This document shows positions 11,746 to 23,800 of a DNA stretch of 64,000 bases, piece after piece. The stretch covers positions 418,130-482,129 of the forward strand of contig NC_009418.2 in NCBI RefSeq assembly GCF_000002875.2, read 5' to 3'. Position 1 is the stretch's first letter. Every line of letters starts with the position of its first letter. The notes under the pieces are model-generated. The model was not told the DNA's origin, searched no databases, and saw only the letters and a program-made list of their open reading frames with translations. The position numbers and the translations under genes are program-made. The DNA comes from Leishmania infantum JPCM5. Lineage: Eukaryota; Euglenozoa; Kinetoplastea; Trypanosomatida; Trypanosomatidae.

Positions 11746-12395
11746 AGTCGGGCTTGCAAGGACCCACCCCCTCTGCAGAAGCACAGAAGCGCAGGATACT
11801 GCACGTTGCCCCCACCCCCTCCCGAAGAAACAAAAATAAAAACGAAAAGAAAAAAAAATAGTGAGTGATGGGTCGGCTGAGACACCAGAGAGAAGCGTTC
11901 GCCATGCGATGAAAGAGGGAGCGGTGAACACAAGCGCCAAGTGGAAAAGCAGGCGCACTGCACGCACAAGTGCTTTTCAAGCCGCGAAAAACAAAAAGAA
12001 ACAGCAAAGCCCACGCATAAACCGCGGGGGCGGGGGGTGGGGGGGGGTGGGGCTGCGGCACTAGCTAAACGCGCACTCGATGACGGCGACAAAGACTGCA
12101 CTGAAATCTTGTCGCGCGCACCCCAAGAGGATTTTGCGGCTCCCCTCCTTTTTTTCTTTCAGCGCCTTGCGCTTGCCGGTGACTGTTTTGCGGCCATTCA
12201 TTCTGGTGTCTGTGCTTCGGTGCCTCAATGGGCGCGCTTTTCGAAAGAGCCAGCAGCATGTTGGCCCAGCAATGGAACGCTTATGAACCCACTGCAGTGG
12301 GACGATCTCGCGGACCGGCAAGACAGACAAGGACGACGGAGCAATGGGAAAGGGAAGGGTAAGAAGCGCAGAGTAAAAGAGATCTAAATGGAAGC

Positions 12396-13069
12396 ATCTT
12401 TTTCTTTAATTTCGAGTTGCGCGCGAGCTTCAGAATCCTGGCGACCGGGGGAAGGGGAGGCACACCTCTCAGTGTGTGGTGGTGTCACAAGACTCAGCAC
12501 CCCTCCCCCACTCTCTGTGTGCTTAGGGAAGCCAAGCAGCCCCTCACCCCCCCCTGCGCCTGCTAATGCGGGGCCACCTCTGGTGGTGGCAGGGTCCAGA
12601 ACCCACGACGTGGGGAGGTCAGAGCGATTCGCCGCTACTGATGTCGGGGGACCAGGCCTGGATGGCGTTGCGCCGAAGCGACCTGCGACGGTGAACACGC
12701 CTGCGCCAATCCATATGATGGGCGGAGTGCCAGCGTGACTCGAGCATACTCCACCCCGACCCTCGCACTGCCGACTGGTGGTGGTGGTGGGTGGGGGGCC
12801 TGAGCCACCCGGAGAGAGACTGGCCAAGTGACGACTGGCACAGTAGGAGCGGCTGTGAGGCGACCTGCAGCACGGGGGGTCGGTAGAGCTTGAGGCCGAG
12901 GCGGTGCTCCGATGACTGAGTCGGCGCATTGCTGCAGCGCGTGTGTCTACGGCTGCCTTGCACCACGCGAGGTGGGGGCCTGTGGGGCCGGCCAGAGGGG
13001 TGGAGTGGTGCTTGGCTCCTGCTGTGTGGCCCAGAAGGGACACGCGTTGGGTGGAGGCGGAGGGGAGTC
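12396..13069 (-). mobile_element. Interspersed retroposon-like element, family 2, copy 1
   Basis: Read on the minus strand, this matches 50494-51112 on the plus strand with only scattered differences, and its 3' third matches 56308-56552. In this orientation it ends in CTCGAAATTAAAGAAAAA (12411 down to 12396), an A-rich tail of the kind left by retrotransposition. The flanks differ from the other copies. It encodes no convincing protein: its 200-residue open frame is Ser/Pro/Thr-rich and simply reflects the repeat. It may belong to the SIDER group, but I could not test that. Confidence 0.65.
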
Positions 13070-14945
13070 TTTTGCGCTGAAAATATGTTGGTGTCCGCCT
13101 TGAGTGTGTTGTGCGCTTCTTTCGTCACGGCACAGTTGCCACGAATATGTTTTTCGTGGTCTTGCAGTGTCTGCGTCTTCTTTGTTTCTCCGACCCGTAT
13201 CCAGCTGCTGTGCGTACCTCGGTCTCACTTTCACATCCGCCTCCGCGCTTTTTTTTCTTTCTTCGTCGAGTGTTTTGCCATGCCGCTTGTTGTGGGTATT
13301 CTATATGCGTGTTTCTCTTGTACGAGTCTTCACGAATCTCCTTGCTGTTGCCCAACGCAGAGGGGCAAACCACACACACACACATATATATATGTGCATA
13401 CATCGATATCTTATGTCTATGTATACGCAGAAAAACATATGAAACGATTCGAAACGGACGTCGATTTTTTTTTTTCGCGTGCTAGCCTGTTCTTTTTTTT
13501 TTTTCGGCCCTTGTCTACTCGGCGTGCTTTCTCACTATATGCGATGACGCGTCAGACCTTCCACTAGCGGCTTCCGTTTGCCTGTCTTCTTTTTCCCCCT
13601 TTTTTCGTTGGCGTTTTCTATGTAAACGTGTCCGTTTGTCTCGTGACGCACAGCAGCCGCAACTACAGGAAAGAAACACGCAAGCAAAGACACATGTGGA
13701 AGCGTTGGTCTTCGGCTAAGATCAGCTCTTTTTCCTTGTGCCTCCCCCTCCCTATCTTTTTTTTGCTTGTCTTCGCCTTTCTCTCTCTCGACCTGCACGG
13801 CTATGCGTGTCTCTGTCCCTTATGTTCGTCGAAAGGGTTCCTAGAAGAGGAGAGAGGGAGAGACACAGAGCGTCTCTTAATGCTGGTGATATTTCTCTGG
13901 GCATGTGCACATGCGCAACGTATGCCCATGCGCTCGTTCTGTTGTTTTTATGCACTCCTCATCGAAAAGAGACGAGCCTTCGCCCCTTTCCCGCCCCCTA
14001 AAATCATGCAGATGCAAAGATGTGCTAGGACAACACAGAGAGATAGTGCAGCGTGCCCCCCACCCCACCCGGATGCTCATCTGTGATGCTAGGACAGCAT
14101 GCCGTTTTTTTTTATATTTTCGTTGCTTCTTGTACGCAAGCGACAGAGTAGGCACGAAGGAGAAGGCGCCTGCGGGTGTCTGTCTTTGTGCCCTCTCTTT
14201 TTTTTTGGGGGGGGCTTCAATCACTGAAAACAAAAAAATTCGCGTCTGTGTGTGTCTCCCTTTCCCCTTCGCTTTTGGCTTGTGTTCGGTCTCTTGTTTC
14301 AGGCTCTTCCTTCTTCCTTTGTGCGTCCCTGTTGCCGGCGATTCTCCTCAGTGCTGCTTCTCTCGTGTTTCTCGACGCCCGCTTGTTTCGTGTCTCTTTT
14401 TGTTTGTTAACTTAAACTTCGTTTTTGGTGTGCCTTTCTTGTATTCCACTCCGCCCCCTTTTTCCCTCAACCCCTGTGCTTTTTTTTTCTTTTCCAACTC
14501 GGGCTGGTGTGATTACCTCGCATCACCCTCCCTCTTTTTAGCTCGTTTTCGTGCTGTTTTCCTCCGCTTTCCCTACACATGCGGGCAAGCCATCCATACA
14601 CGCCCACCCTCTATGGCATCGACGGAAGATGAAGACAGCAAGCCCCCCACCCTCCACTCCCCGGACAACACTATCGTCCCGAAGCAAACCCCACAATCCA
14701 AAAAAAAAAATGCGAATGCTGTGCTCACAGGTTGCCAAGCATATAGACCGTGATATATATCATCCGAACGAGGCATGCGGAGGTCAGCAGAGTAGAAGTG
14801 ATGGGCGAAAAAGGCGCACAGAGGCACACTGATCAGCCGCAAAGTGCATGCGTGCGAAGCGTGCGACATATCCTGCGTCCGACGCGGTGGGCTGATGAGG
14901 TGCAGCTACCCGAAGCATGGCGAGAGCTCCCCTGAATGGCACCAT

Positions 14946-15375
14946 CGAGTCGGCCAGAGTCGCGTGCGCGGAGCATTCACACCATATTACGGCATGCGGC
15001 GGCTTGAAGCGACCGAGGGAGGGGCATGGCGTGCAGGCGGAGGACAGGGTCTGAGAGGGCCCTGGGCTGCGGCTGGCCCATCTCCTCTCGGTGCTCATGT
15101 GGTCCGCGCCTGCACCAGCCCCTGCGGCCTGCACGGCTGACGTCGCCGCCTCCGCCCTCGAGCAGGGCCCTGCACCGGGGTTCGTGTGACGTCGGTCGCG
15201 CTGCACGCGTGCGAGGGCGATACACGGAAGGACAAGGCGGGCTCGCTAGACGCATGGACCGACTCGACGGCGGCCGACTCGGCGTGGACGGCCCGGATGT
15301 AGCCGTGGTGCGGCAGGGGTGGGTGGGCCGCGGCTGCGTGCGTACACGTGTCGACCCGGCCGTGGTGGAGTGAGA
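14946..15375 (+). mobile_element. SIDER-like degenerate retroposon, copy B
   Basis: Begins with the same CGAGTCGGCCAGAGTCGCGTG as copy A after an unrelated flank, and ends in GTGGTGGAGTGAGACG followed by an A-rich stretch (CTAAAGAAAAAG). The middle resembles copy C (63628-63193) more closely than copy A. It is the only one of the three full copies outside the 1.2 kb inverted repeat, so it helps define the element borders. Confidence 0.6.
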
Positions 15376-18300
15376 CGTTGACTAAAGAAAAAGTAGACCG
15401 CTTCAATCCTTTGCCTCTGCTGGGCTCTCTTGCTCACTGCATGACGCCTTCGCGCATTTTCTTTGGCAGACTTGCATGCGTGCGCTCGCCACAACGTGGG
15501 GAGGGCGCATAGTTTTCAATACGCTAATGTGCGCATCTTGTCTCGTTCGGCGACCGTCTCGCTCGACCCGCCCCCCTGTCGTACAAAATCATAGGCAGAA
15601 GAAGAAGCGTAGGCAGACAGCTCAGCATGTGAGCGCGGGCGTGGGCTTGCTGGTATGTGGGGAGGAGGGATCGAAAAGAACGGAGTTGCGACCAGGACGG
15701 CAAAGACAGGACAGTGGTTTGAAGAAAAGGGATAGAAATTCTCCGGCCTCGTTGCATTGCTGGTTTTTTCTTTATTTTTCCTTTTGTTTGCATGTGCGCG
15801 TGTGCGGATGTGTGGTGAGTGGATGTGGTTTCGTGCTCCCCTCACCTGCGATAATCAAGCGGGCTTCTCTTTTTCAGTGCCTTGTAATGTATATGTTTCC
15901 GTTTTTTCTTTGTGCCTTATTCGGAGAATAAGGGTCTCGTTTCTCTCCTTCGCTTGGCCACCTTTCAATGGGGGCTGTCGAGTCTTCGCTTTACTGGATT
16001 ATTTCCTCCCAGTGTGTGTCTGCAGCGAGTGCTGGATTACGGGAAAGGAAGGGGGTGAAAAACGAACGAAGATATCGACGGACCATCTCCCCACCCCGCT
16101 CCCAGTAAAAGCCCTTCGACTTTTTGTTTTTCTGTTCTCTCTGTACTCTAGTTGACATTGTCGAGAGCAGCAGCTGCAACACTTTAGATCGGGTGTTGTT
16201 TCTTCTCATTTCTTTACCCACATGACCCTTTCACCGGCATTGTATCAGCATATCTCAGTGCATATACATGCGTGCAACCCACAGAGACACGCCGCCGCAA
16301 AAAAAAAAGGACAGACAGACTCGCCGACGCGCAGCAGTGGTTGAGAGGGCTGCACGACTTGTCTTAGACAGATGACGAAGGAAGAGAAGGAAACGGAGGC
16401 GGTAGAGGAGTGACAGAGACACGAGGAAGAGAGTGATAGCTATAAAACCCCCTCCCCCTCCTCCATGCACCCACGCACTACCGTCTCCTAATCCTCGTCT
16501 ACTTCAGACCTCCTCCTCTCTTCCTCATCTACCTTTTCTTTTTTTCTTCTGTGACGGACACCTATGCCCACATGACGTGCTCAACACAGTCAGCAAAGAA
16601 GGGCGGGTTGGGTGGGTGGGCGGGAGGGAGGAATAGCACACGCTTGAACGGACACTTTCACACAAAGGAAGGATGGATATTGGGTACGCACATACACACA
16701 CACAGTTGCATATATACATGCATGCACACACTCATATGCTTTTATGGAGTATACATGCGCGTATGCATGCGTGCGTGTGTGTGTGTGTGTGCCTCCTCTG
16801 GTCCCTCCCCTCCCGCCCCTGCCTTTTTTCTTGTCTCCTTTTTTGGCATGCCTTCGCTTGGCCATTATGTAGACTGTCTTCTTCCTTTTATTCGCCTTTG
16901 CTCGCGTTCTCTTCCCCCTCTCGTGTGCGTGTGCTTACTATCACTCTTCTGCCGAGTGTAGATGGTCGACGACTGCGGCGACCGCGAGGCGAACAACATA
17001 CGGGCGAACCCGTAAGAAAGAACGAAATGAAGAAACAAGGGTGGCGGGGGGCACTAAAACTTCCTCTTTCCCTTCATAAGTGTTGCAGGATAACGTCGAA
17101 CACAAAAAGAAAAGAGGTGATGATAAGTCCAGACACACGCAAACACATGGATCGCAGTCCTGACACGCTCGCCATGTTGCCCTGCACCCTCTCTACCCCC
17201 CCCCCCCCCAATTCCTTTGAAAAGCGAAGAAGCTGAGGTCTGGTTGGCAACGACGTGTTGCTCATCGACTCCCTTTGGCTTCTCCTTCCTTGCCTATGGG
17301 CACTTTATCGTCCCGTCCTAGTCTACAGCCTTTTGTTGTCCACTGTTACCCCAACCCGCTCTTCTTCATCTCTCTCCCTCTCCACACACACCTGCTTTCT
17401 TCTTTCCTACCAACCATTGCCTCCGCGCTGCATGTCTATACGCACCGCCGCTCCCCCACCTCTCGGCCCCTTTTTGCTCGCTCGTCTTCTCGCGCCAGCT
17501 GCGCACAAGTTCCCTTAGCATCAACTGAAGCAGCCGAGAAACCGCCCCCCCTCCCCTTCCCTTTCTGTCTGTCTGTCTCACACACCCACACACGAACATT
17601 ACATCTTCACAAAGCCATTGGATCTAGCGACGATCGCGTTCCCCTTACCCCTTCTCGTCTTGTTGGTGCGTACTAGTGCTGCCATGTTTGCTGGCGCGTA
17701 GGTGATCATCTCGTTATCTTGTGCTGTTGCTGCTGCTTCTTGTCTGCGTTTTTTTTTTTTTGGCTTTTCATGCTCCCAGCTGCGTGCACATTCATGTGCC
17801 TTTTGTGCTGCACAGTTGTTCGACCGTCAACCATCTTTGACTGTTTCCCTCTCTCTTTTTTTTTGCGCCTTCTTTCACTGGATCTTCGCCTTGGCAATCG
17901 CTACAGCGAAAGACCACCACCACAACAAAAAGCGTGCCACCTCTTCCGCAACACGTGGCGCTGCTCTTCTCCATCTCCTCTTTGGATCTCCAGCCTGACG
18001 CAGTCGCTTCAAAGGCGTGGGCACAGCCAAAAGCTTTCTTCATCGTGCCCCTCCGTCTCTCTCTCTTGTGCGCTTCCCTTGCCTTCTCCCTGCCGCACCC
18101 TTCCGTTTTCCAGCATTTTTCTGCATTCCATATTCTTTTCTTCCCCTCCTCCGTCATCTTACACCAACCACATATTTTTTGTTGTATTTCTTTTTGTCCC
18201 TCCCTCTCTCTCTGTGTGAGTGTGTGACAGGTTTACGGCTTTCTGAAGGTGTCTTGTTTGCACTGTAACAAAAAAAAATCATACAGATCGTAGCCCAAGC

Positions 18301-20484
18301 CCTCCTCCTCCTCCTCCCCCCCCGCGACGCACGTGTAGGACGCATCAGAACAACAAGACGCAAAGCCGCCACAGTTTGAGTTCAGAGGTACGCTATCAAG
18401 AGTCAGGGGAAACAGACAAGCGCTTCGAAAAGTATCGGGACGAGGGAGAAACGAAGAGGGTTGTGCGCATCCTTTTTCTTTGCGTTGGCAAGGCGCTTCT
18501 CAGCTTGTTTTGCCTTTCTGCAAGCATTGCAATTCCGCATCTCTTCTCCCTTTCTGTCCACCCACACACCCAGCTACACAGACATAAACACGCTTGACCG
18601 ACTCAACAGGTCATAGTGTTGCTCTAGTTTCCGCATCTCTTCCCCACCCAGCGAGTGGAGTCTCTTTCTTCTTTCTCTGGCTTTCCCTTTTTATTTTCTG
18701 TAACAGCCTAACCCCCCCCTGCATTTCCACCTCGGTGCATCTGTCTGTGGATTCATTGCGTCTGCTTTGTGTGCCATACACGCTCCCTCCACCCCTCCCT
18801 CAGCTTCCGTTTTCTCCATTCCTTCCTAAGTTACGCTCCCTCTCTATTCATAGAAGCCGTCGGTATCGTCGCGTTTTATTTTTTGTTTGTCGTTGTTTCG
18901 TAACGACTGGTAGACGAGAAGCCTTTACCCTACACCCCCTCCACACACACGCGCGCGCGCTGTATTTGTGTATGTATATATATTTTTTCGTTTTGGCTGC
19001 CCTTCCTTGTAGCCTTTTCTCCTTCTTTCTGCCATACCTCGCCTCTCCCCTTGTTTTCCTTTTTCCTTTTTTGTTTTCTACGCCTTTTTTGCTCGTGTCT
19101 TTGCTCGCTCGCTCGTTCTCTCTTGCTGGTGTAACATAGCAAGGTTCCCGCCTGTTGAGCTTCGCCTTGATTCGTCACTTCTGTGTACTTGTATTGCGTG
19201 TGCATCAAGGCTTTTCTACCTTTTTTTTTTCCCTGCCGCTTTTGCTTTTCTTCTCCTACGTGCACTACCAGCCGTCCTTCTCAGCTGTGTTGGTGGGGTC
19301 GATTCCATTTTTTCTTTGTATGCCGAAGAGGACCGTGTGCACGCTCCTTCTTTGTATCCTGTTTTGTCGTCCGACCCCTTCTCTCTCGCCCTTTCCTAAT
19401 CTCCATACCGCGCCCTCCTCTCTTCCATCTCTCGCGCGTCACCATCACACTCCTCTGCGGCTTTAACGTGGCGCATTCGTCTTGCGCGCAGCTGTGCACA
19501 TATACATGTGTGTGCTTATGTGTAGTAGTTGTCCTTAGTCGAGTTGTATTGTTTTTCTTCCATCTCCCCCATCTCTCTCTCCCGCTTTTTCTTTGCCCTC
19601 TTTCGCCTTTTTTGTTGCTTTCTTTGTTGTGGCGCGCTGCACCGGCGACTCTCTTCGCTGATCACTGCGACTGCTCTTGTTGTTGTTGACCCCCACCCCC
19701 TCCCCCTTCAGCCCTTTGTTCTTTCTCGATAAAAGTACGTACATTCTATCTAATATTATATATCCTACATGGCATATCTATATGTGATGCATAGCATATA
19801 CTGCATGTAGCATACATTTGTCTTTACCTTTTTTTTTGCCTTTCATCGATTGCATGAGTTGCCGAAGGCTGATTTCGCACAGGCACACAGACACCAGCAA
19901 TCAAACAGTAGAGAGACCGACCGGAAGCTGTTTCAGTTGTCTTTTTCTTTTTTCCTTTTTGCGCGTATGCCAGGGGGTGCTACATCGCCGCCAGCCGCTC
20001 ACTGATCCTTCCGCCCGCCTTTCTATCACCTTCAGCCTATTTCGACGACCTTGCACACAGGAACACAAGGAGGATCAATCTAAGCCGAGAGGCAAGCACG
20101 GAAACCAACTTGGCACACATTTGGGAACGGGTGTGCGTGTTTTGAGTGCGTCATCGTTTCTGCCTCTTCACCTGTTGGCTCTCCTTCCTCTTCGATCTTC
20201 CTTCTTTTTTTTTGTTGTGTGCGCACCCGAAGCGTTACTTCTCTCGCCTTGTGAGGACATCCATTGCGTCGAGACGTTTTACGCTACCTTACCATCCAAA
20301 CCCTCACTTGCCTCCTCTTTTACGCACCCCTGAAACAGCCGCCGACCTTCAACTGCACAGAGGTGAGGTCGATAAGATCCTCCTTTGACTCACCACGAGG
20401 AGACGGCCGGACAAGAGGTGTGCCGCTCCTTCTCTTCCTCTTTGCACGATACCGCCTCTTCGACGCAGCTCTTGTTGCTGTTGC

Positions 20485-20529
20485 GTTTTTTTTTCTTCTT
20501 CCATTGCCGCTCCCTCTCTCTGTGGGGAG
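20485..20529 (+). promoter_or_regulatory. Putative spliced-leader acceptor for the P-glycoprotein gene
   Basis: A T/C tract (TTTTTTTTTCTTCTTCC, then CTCCCTCTCTCTG) is followed by the first AG at 20528-20529, giving a 5' UTR of about 300 bases. Other AGs downstream are possible. Inferred from pattern. Confidence 0.35.
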
Positions 20530-20830
20530 AGGCACGTGTGCATCACCTCTCAATTTCGACCCGATTCGGCTCTTTGGTGTGTGTGTGTGTGTGTGGGGCG
20601 CCGTTGTAGGCTCGCTTGTCGCCGTCGTCTCTCTTTGTCGAGCGCGCCCAGCGGAAGCGCGTCGCCCGCACGTCGACTACCCACAGACGAAAGTAACGGA
20701 CCCGAAGCTCATTTCACCCAGGCCAGCGTCTTTCCCCTCTTTATTTCCTCTGCTGACTGGGGCGCACGGAGGAAAAGTACCGACTTTACGCTAAAGACTC
20801 CAGTTTTGTAGCTTGCACGCTGTATACGCC

Positions 20831-23800
20831 ATGCCCGAGGGCTCTGAAACTGGTGCGAGCGCCAAGGGCGGCTCTGTCTTTGAATGGGAGGATAGACAGG
20901 GGCCATTTTCTCCTAACCAACCCATCGCGGAGGGGCTGGCAGAACGTGGAGACTGTGGCGATCACAATGACTATAGATGCGGTTCGACATCGCAGATGAG
21001 GGAGGTGATCAATATGTCGCACACGTATGACGTGTATGTGGACGAGGGAAAGCTGGAACCGGTGAATAGGCTTGCCGGCCAGAGTGAAAGCACGCACGGC
21101 GGCAGCAGCTACAGCAGGCACAATCCTCTGTTCAGCGCCAAGGAGGAGGTTAAGAGGGCGGCGGTGCATGAAAGTGTGAGCCCTATAGCGATTTTTCGCT
21201 ACGCTGACACAGCTGACCGCGTTCTCATGATTGTTGGCACCATCTTTGCAGTCTGCAGCGGTGCCGGCACGCCTTTGTTCTCTTTTATATTTGGCCGTAT
21301 CGCAACAGATCTCATGTCTGGCGTGGGCAGTGTGGAGCTCAGCGCGGCGAAGACGTCGTTGATCATGGTGTACGTCGGTATTGGCATGTTTGTGGCCTGT
21401 GGTGGCCACGTGCTATGTTGGACGGTGGCAGCGTCTCGTCAGGAAGGGCGCATCCGTCTGAACTTCTTTCGCGCTGTGCTGCGCCAGGACATTGGATGGC
21501 ACGACGAGCACAGCCCTGGCGAGCTGACCGCTCGCATGACGGGCGACACACGTGTGATTCAGAATGGCATTAACGACAAGTTGTCGCAGGGTATCATGAA
21601 CGGCGCCATGGGTATCATCGGCTACATCGCCGGCTTCGTGTTTTCGTGGGAGCTGACGCTTGTGATGGTCGGCATGATGCCCTTCATTATTGTCATGGCT
21701 GCCATAATCGGCAACATCGTGTCCAAGATGACAGAGTCGTCGCGCAAGCACTTTGCGAAGGCCGGATCTCTGGCGACTGAGGTGATGGAGAACATCCGCA
21801 CGGTGCAGGTGTTTGGCCGGGAGGACTACGAGTTGCAGCGGTTTGCTGAAGCGGTCCTGTACGCCCAGGACCGTGGTATCCGCAAAGAGTTTGCGGGCAA
21901 CCTTTCTGCGGCGGTGATCATGGCCCTCGTGTACCTCAGCTACACCATCGCCTTTTTCTTCGGCTCCTACTTAGTCGAATGGGGTCGCCGTGATATGGCG
22001 GATATCATTTCTACCTTTCTAGCCGTGCTGATGGGTAGCTTTGGCCTCGGGTTCGTGGCACCCAGCGCGACTGCATTCACCGAGTCCCGTGCTGCCGCGT
22101 ACGAAATCTTCAAGGCGATCGATCGTGTACCACCGGTGGACATCGACGCTGGCGGCGTGCCTGTAACGGGCTTTAAGCAGAGCATCGAGTTCCGCAACGT
22201 GCGGTTCTCGTACCCGACTCGCCCAGACATGATACTGTTCCGCGACCTGAACCTGACGATCAAGTGCGGGCAGAAGGTTGCGTTCTCTGGGTCGTCTGGG
22301 TGCGGCAAGTCGTCGATGATCGGGCTGATCCAGCGCTTCTACGACCCTGTTGGCGGCGCCGTGCTGTGCGACGGCGTGGACATGCGCGAGCTGTGCCTGC
22401 ACGACTGGCGCGACCAGATCGGGATCGTGTCGCAGGAGCCGAACCTGTTCGCGGGGACGATGATGGAGAACGTGCGCGTGGGAAAACCGAACGCGACGGA
22501 GGAGGAGGTGATCGAGGCCTGCAGACAGGCGAACGTGCACGACACCATCATGAGCCTGCCGGACCAGTACAATACGCCCGTGGGTGCTGTGGGATCGCAG
22601 CTGTCGGGCGGGCAGAAGCAGCGAATCGCGATTGCGCGCGCACTTGTGAAGCGGCCGCCGGTCCTGCTGCTGGACGAGGCGACGAGCGCGCTGGACCGGA
22701 AGTCTGAGATGGAGGTACAGCGTTCACTGGACCAGCTGATGCAGAGGGGCGGGATGACCGTGATCGTGATTGCGCACCGACTCGCGACGATCCGAAACGT
22801 GGATTGCATCTACTACGTAAAGTACGACGGCGCGGAGGGGAGCAAGATTACGGAGAGCGGGACGTTTGACGAGCTGATGGAGCTCGGTGGAGAGTTCGCT
22901 GCGATGGCGAGGATTCAGGGCGTGTCTACTGGTGACGCGAGGAGCGGCGCAAGGGGGCAGGACGGTGGCAAGGCAAATGACTTCCTGAACGCGATTCTGG
23001 ACGAGGCGGCTCTTGCGCAACTGGACGAGGAGGCGCCGCGCACGGCGCGTCAGAAGGTGCCGATCGAGGAGCTCGCGAAGTGGGAAGTGAATGGTGTGAG
23101 CGTTGGCTTCCGGCGGTTGATGGGAATGAATAAAGACAAATCGTGGGCTGTGGCTCTGGGTATTCTCGGCTCGGCGGTGGGTGGTGCCGCCCGACCTACG
23201 AGCACCATCTTGATGGGCTACATGCTGCGCGTGCTTGGCGAGTACAGTGTTAACAAGAATGTTGAACAACTACGCAGCGGAACCAACCTGTACGCTCCGC
23301 TGTTTATTGTCTTTGCGGTTGCAAACTTCTTGGGTTGGATTCTGCACGGCTTTTACGGCTACGCAGGTGAGCACCTGACAACGAAGATCCGCGTGTTGCT
23401 GTTCCGTCAGATCATGCGCCAGGACATGAACTTCTTTGACATTCCCGGACGTGATGCGGGCACCCTGGCTGGGATGCTGTCCGGCGACTGCGAGGCCGTG
23501 CATCAGCTGTGGGGCCCGTCGATTGGTCTGAAAGTGCAGACGGTATGCATTGTTGCTTCTGGAATTGTGGTGAGCTTCATCTACCAGTGGAAGCTTGCGC
23601 TTGTGGCGCTGGCTTGCATGCCGTTGCTCATTGGTTGCAGCCTTGCTGAGCGTATGATGATGAACGGGTATACAAAGAGCAAGGAGGGTGACACAAGCGA
23701 CACGATTGTGACGGAGGCGCTGTCGAGCGTGCGCACGGTGACGTCGTTCAACATGAAGGCGGATCGCGTCGAGGCCTTCGAGGCAACCCTGCGAGTAGAG

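Larger units (their letters stand above)
11746..20830. other. 9 kb intergenic region between amastin and P-glycoprotein
   Basis: No gene is supported. It holds two retroposon-like repeats (12396-13069 minus and 14946-15375 plus), a G-rich run near 12028-12052 and microsatellites (TA near 13383-13392, TG near 16768-16790 and GT near 20578-20596). Much of the rest of the plus strand is T/C-rich. It is the longest gene-free stretch in the window. Confidence 0.6.

Noticed and set aside
12384..13043. 219-codon open frame on the minus strand, also found at 50199-51065
   Set aside because: It coincides with an interspersed repeat; conservation between copies comes from recent repeat identity and no domain is visible.
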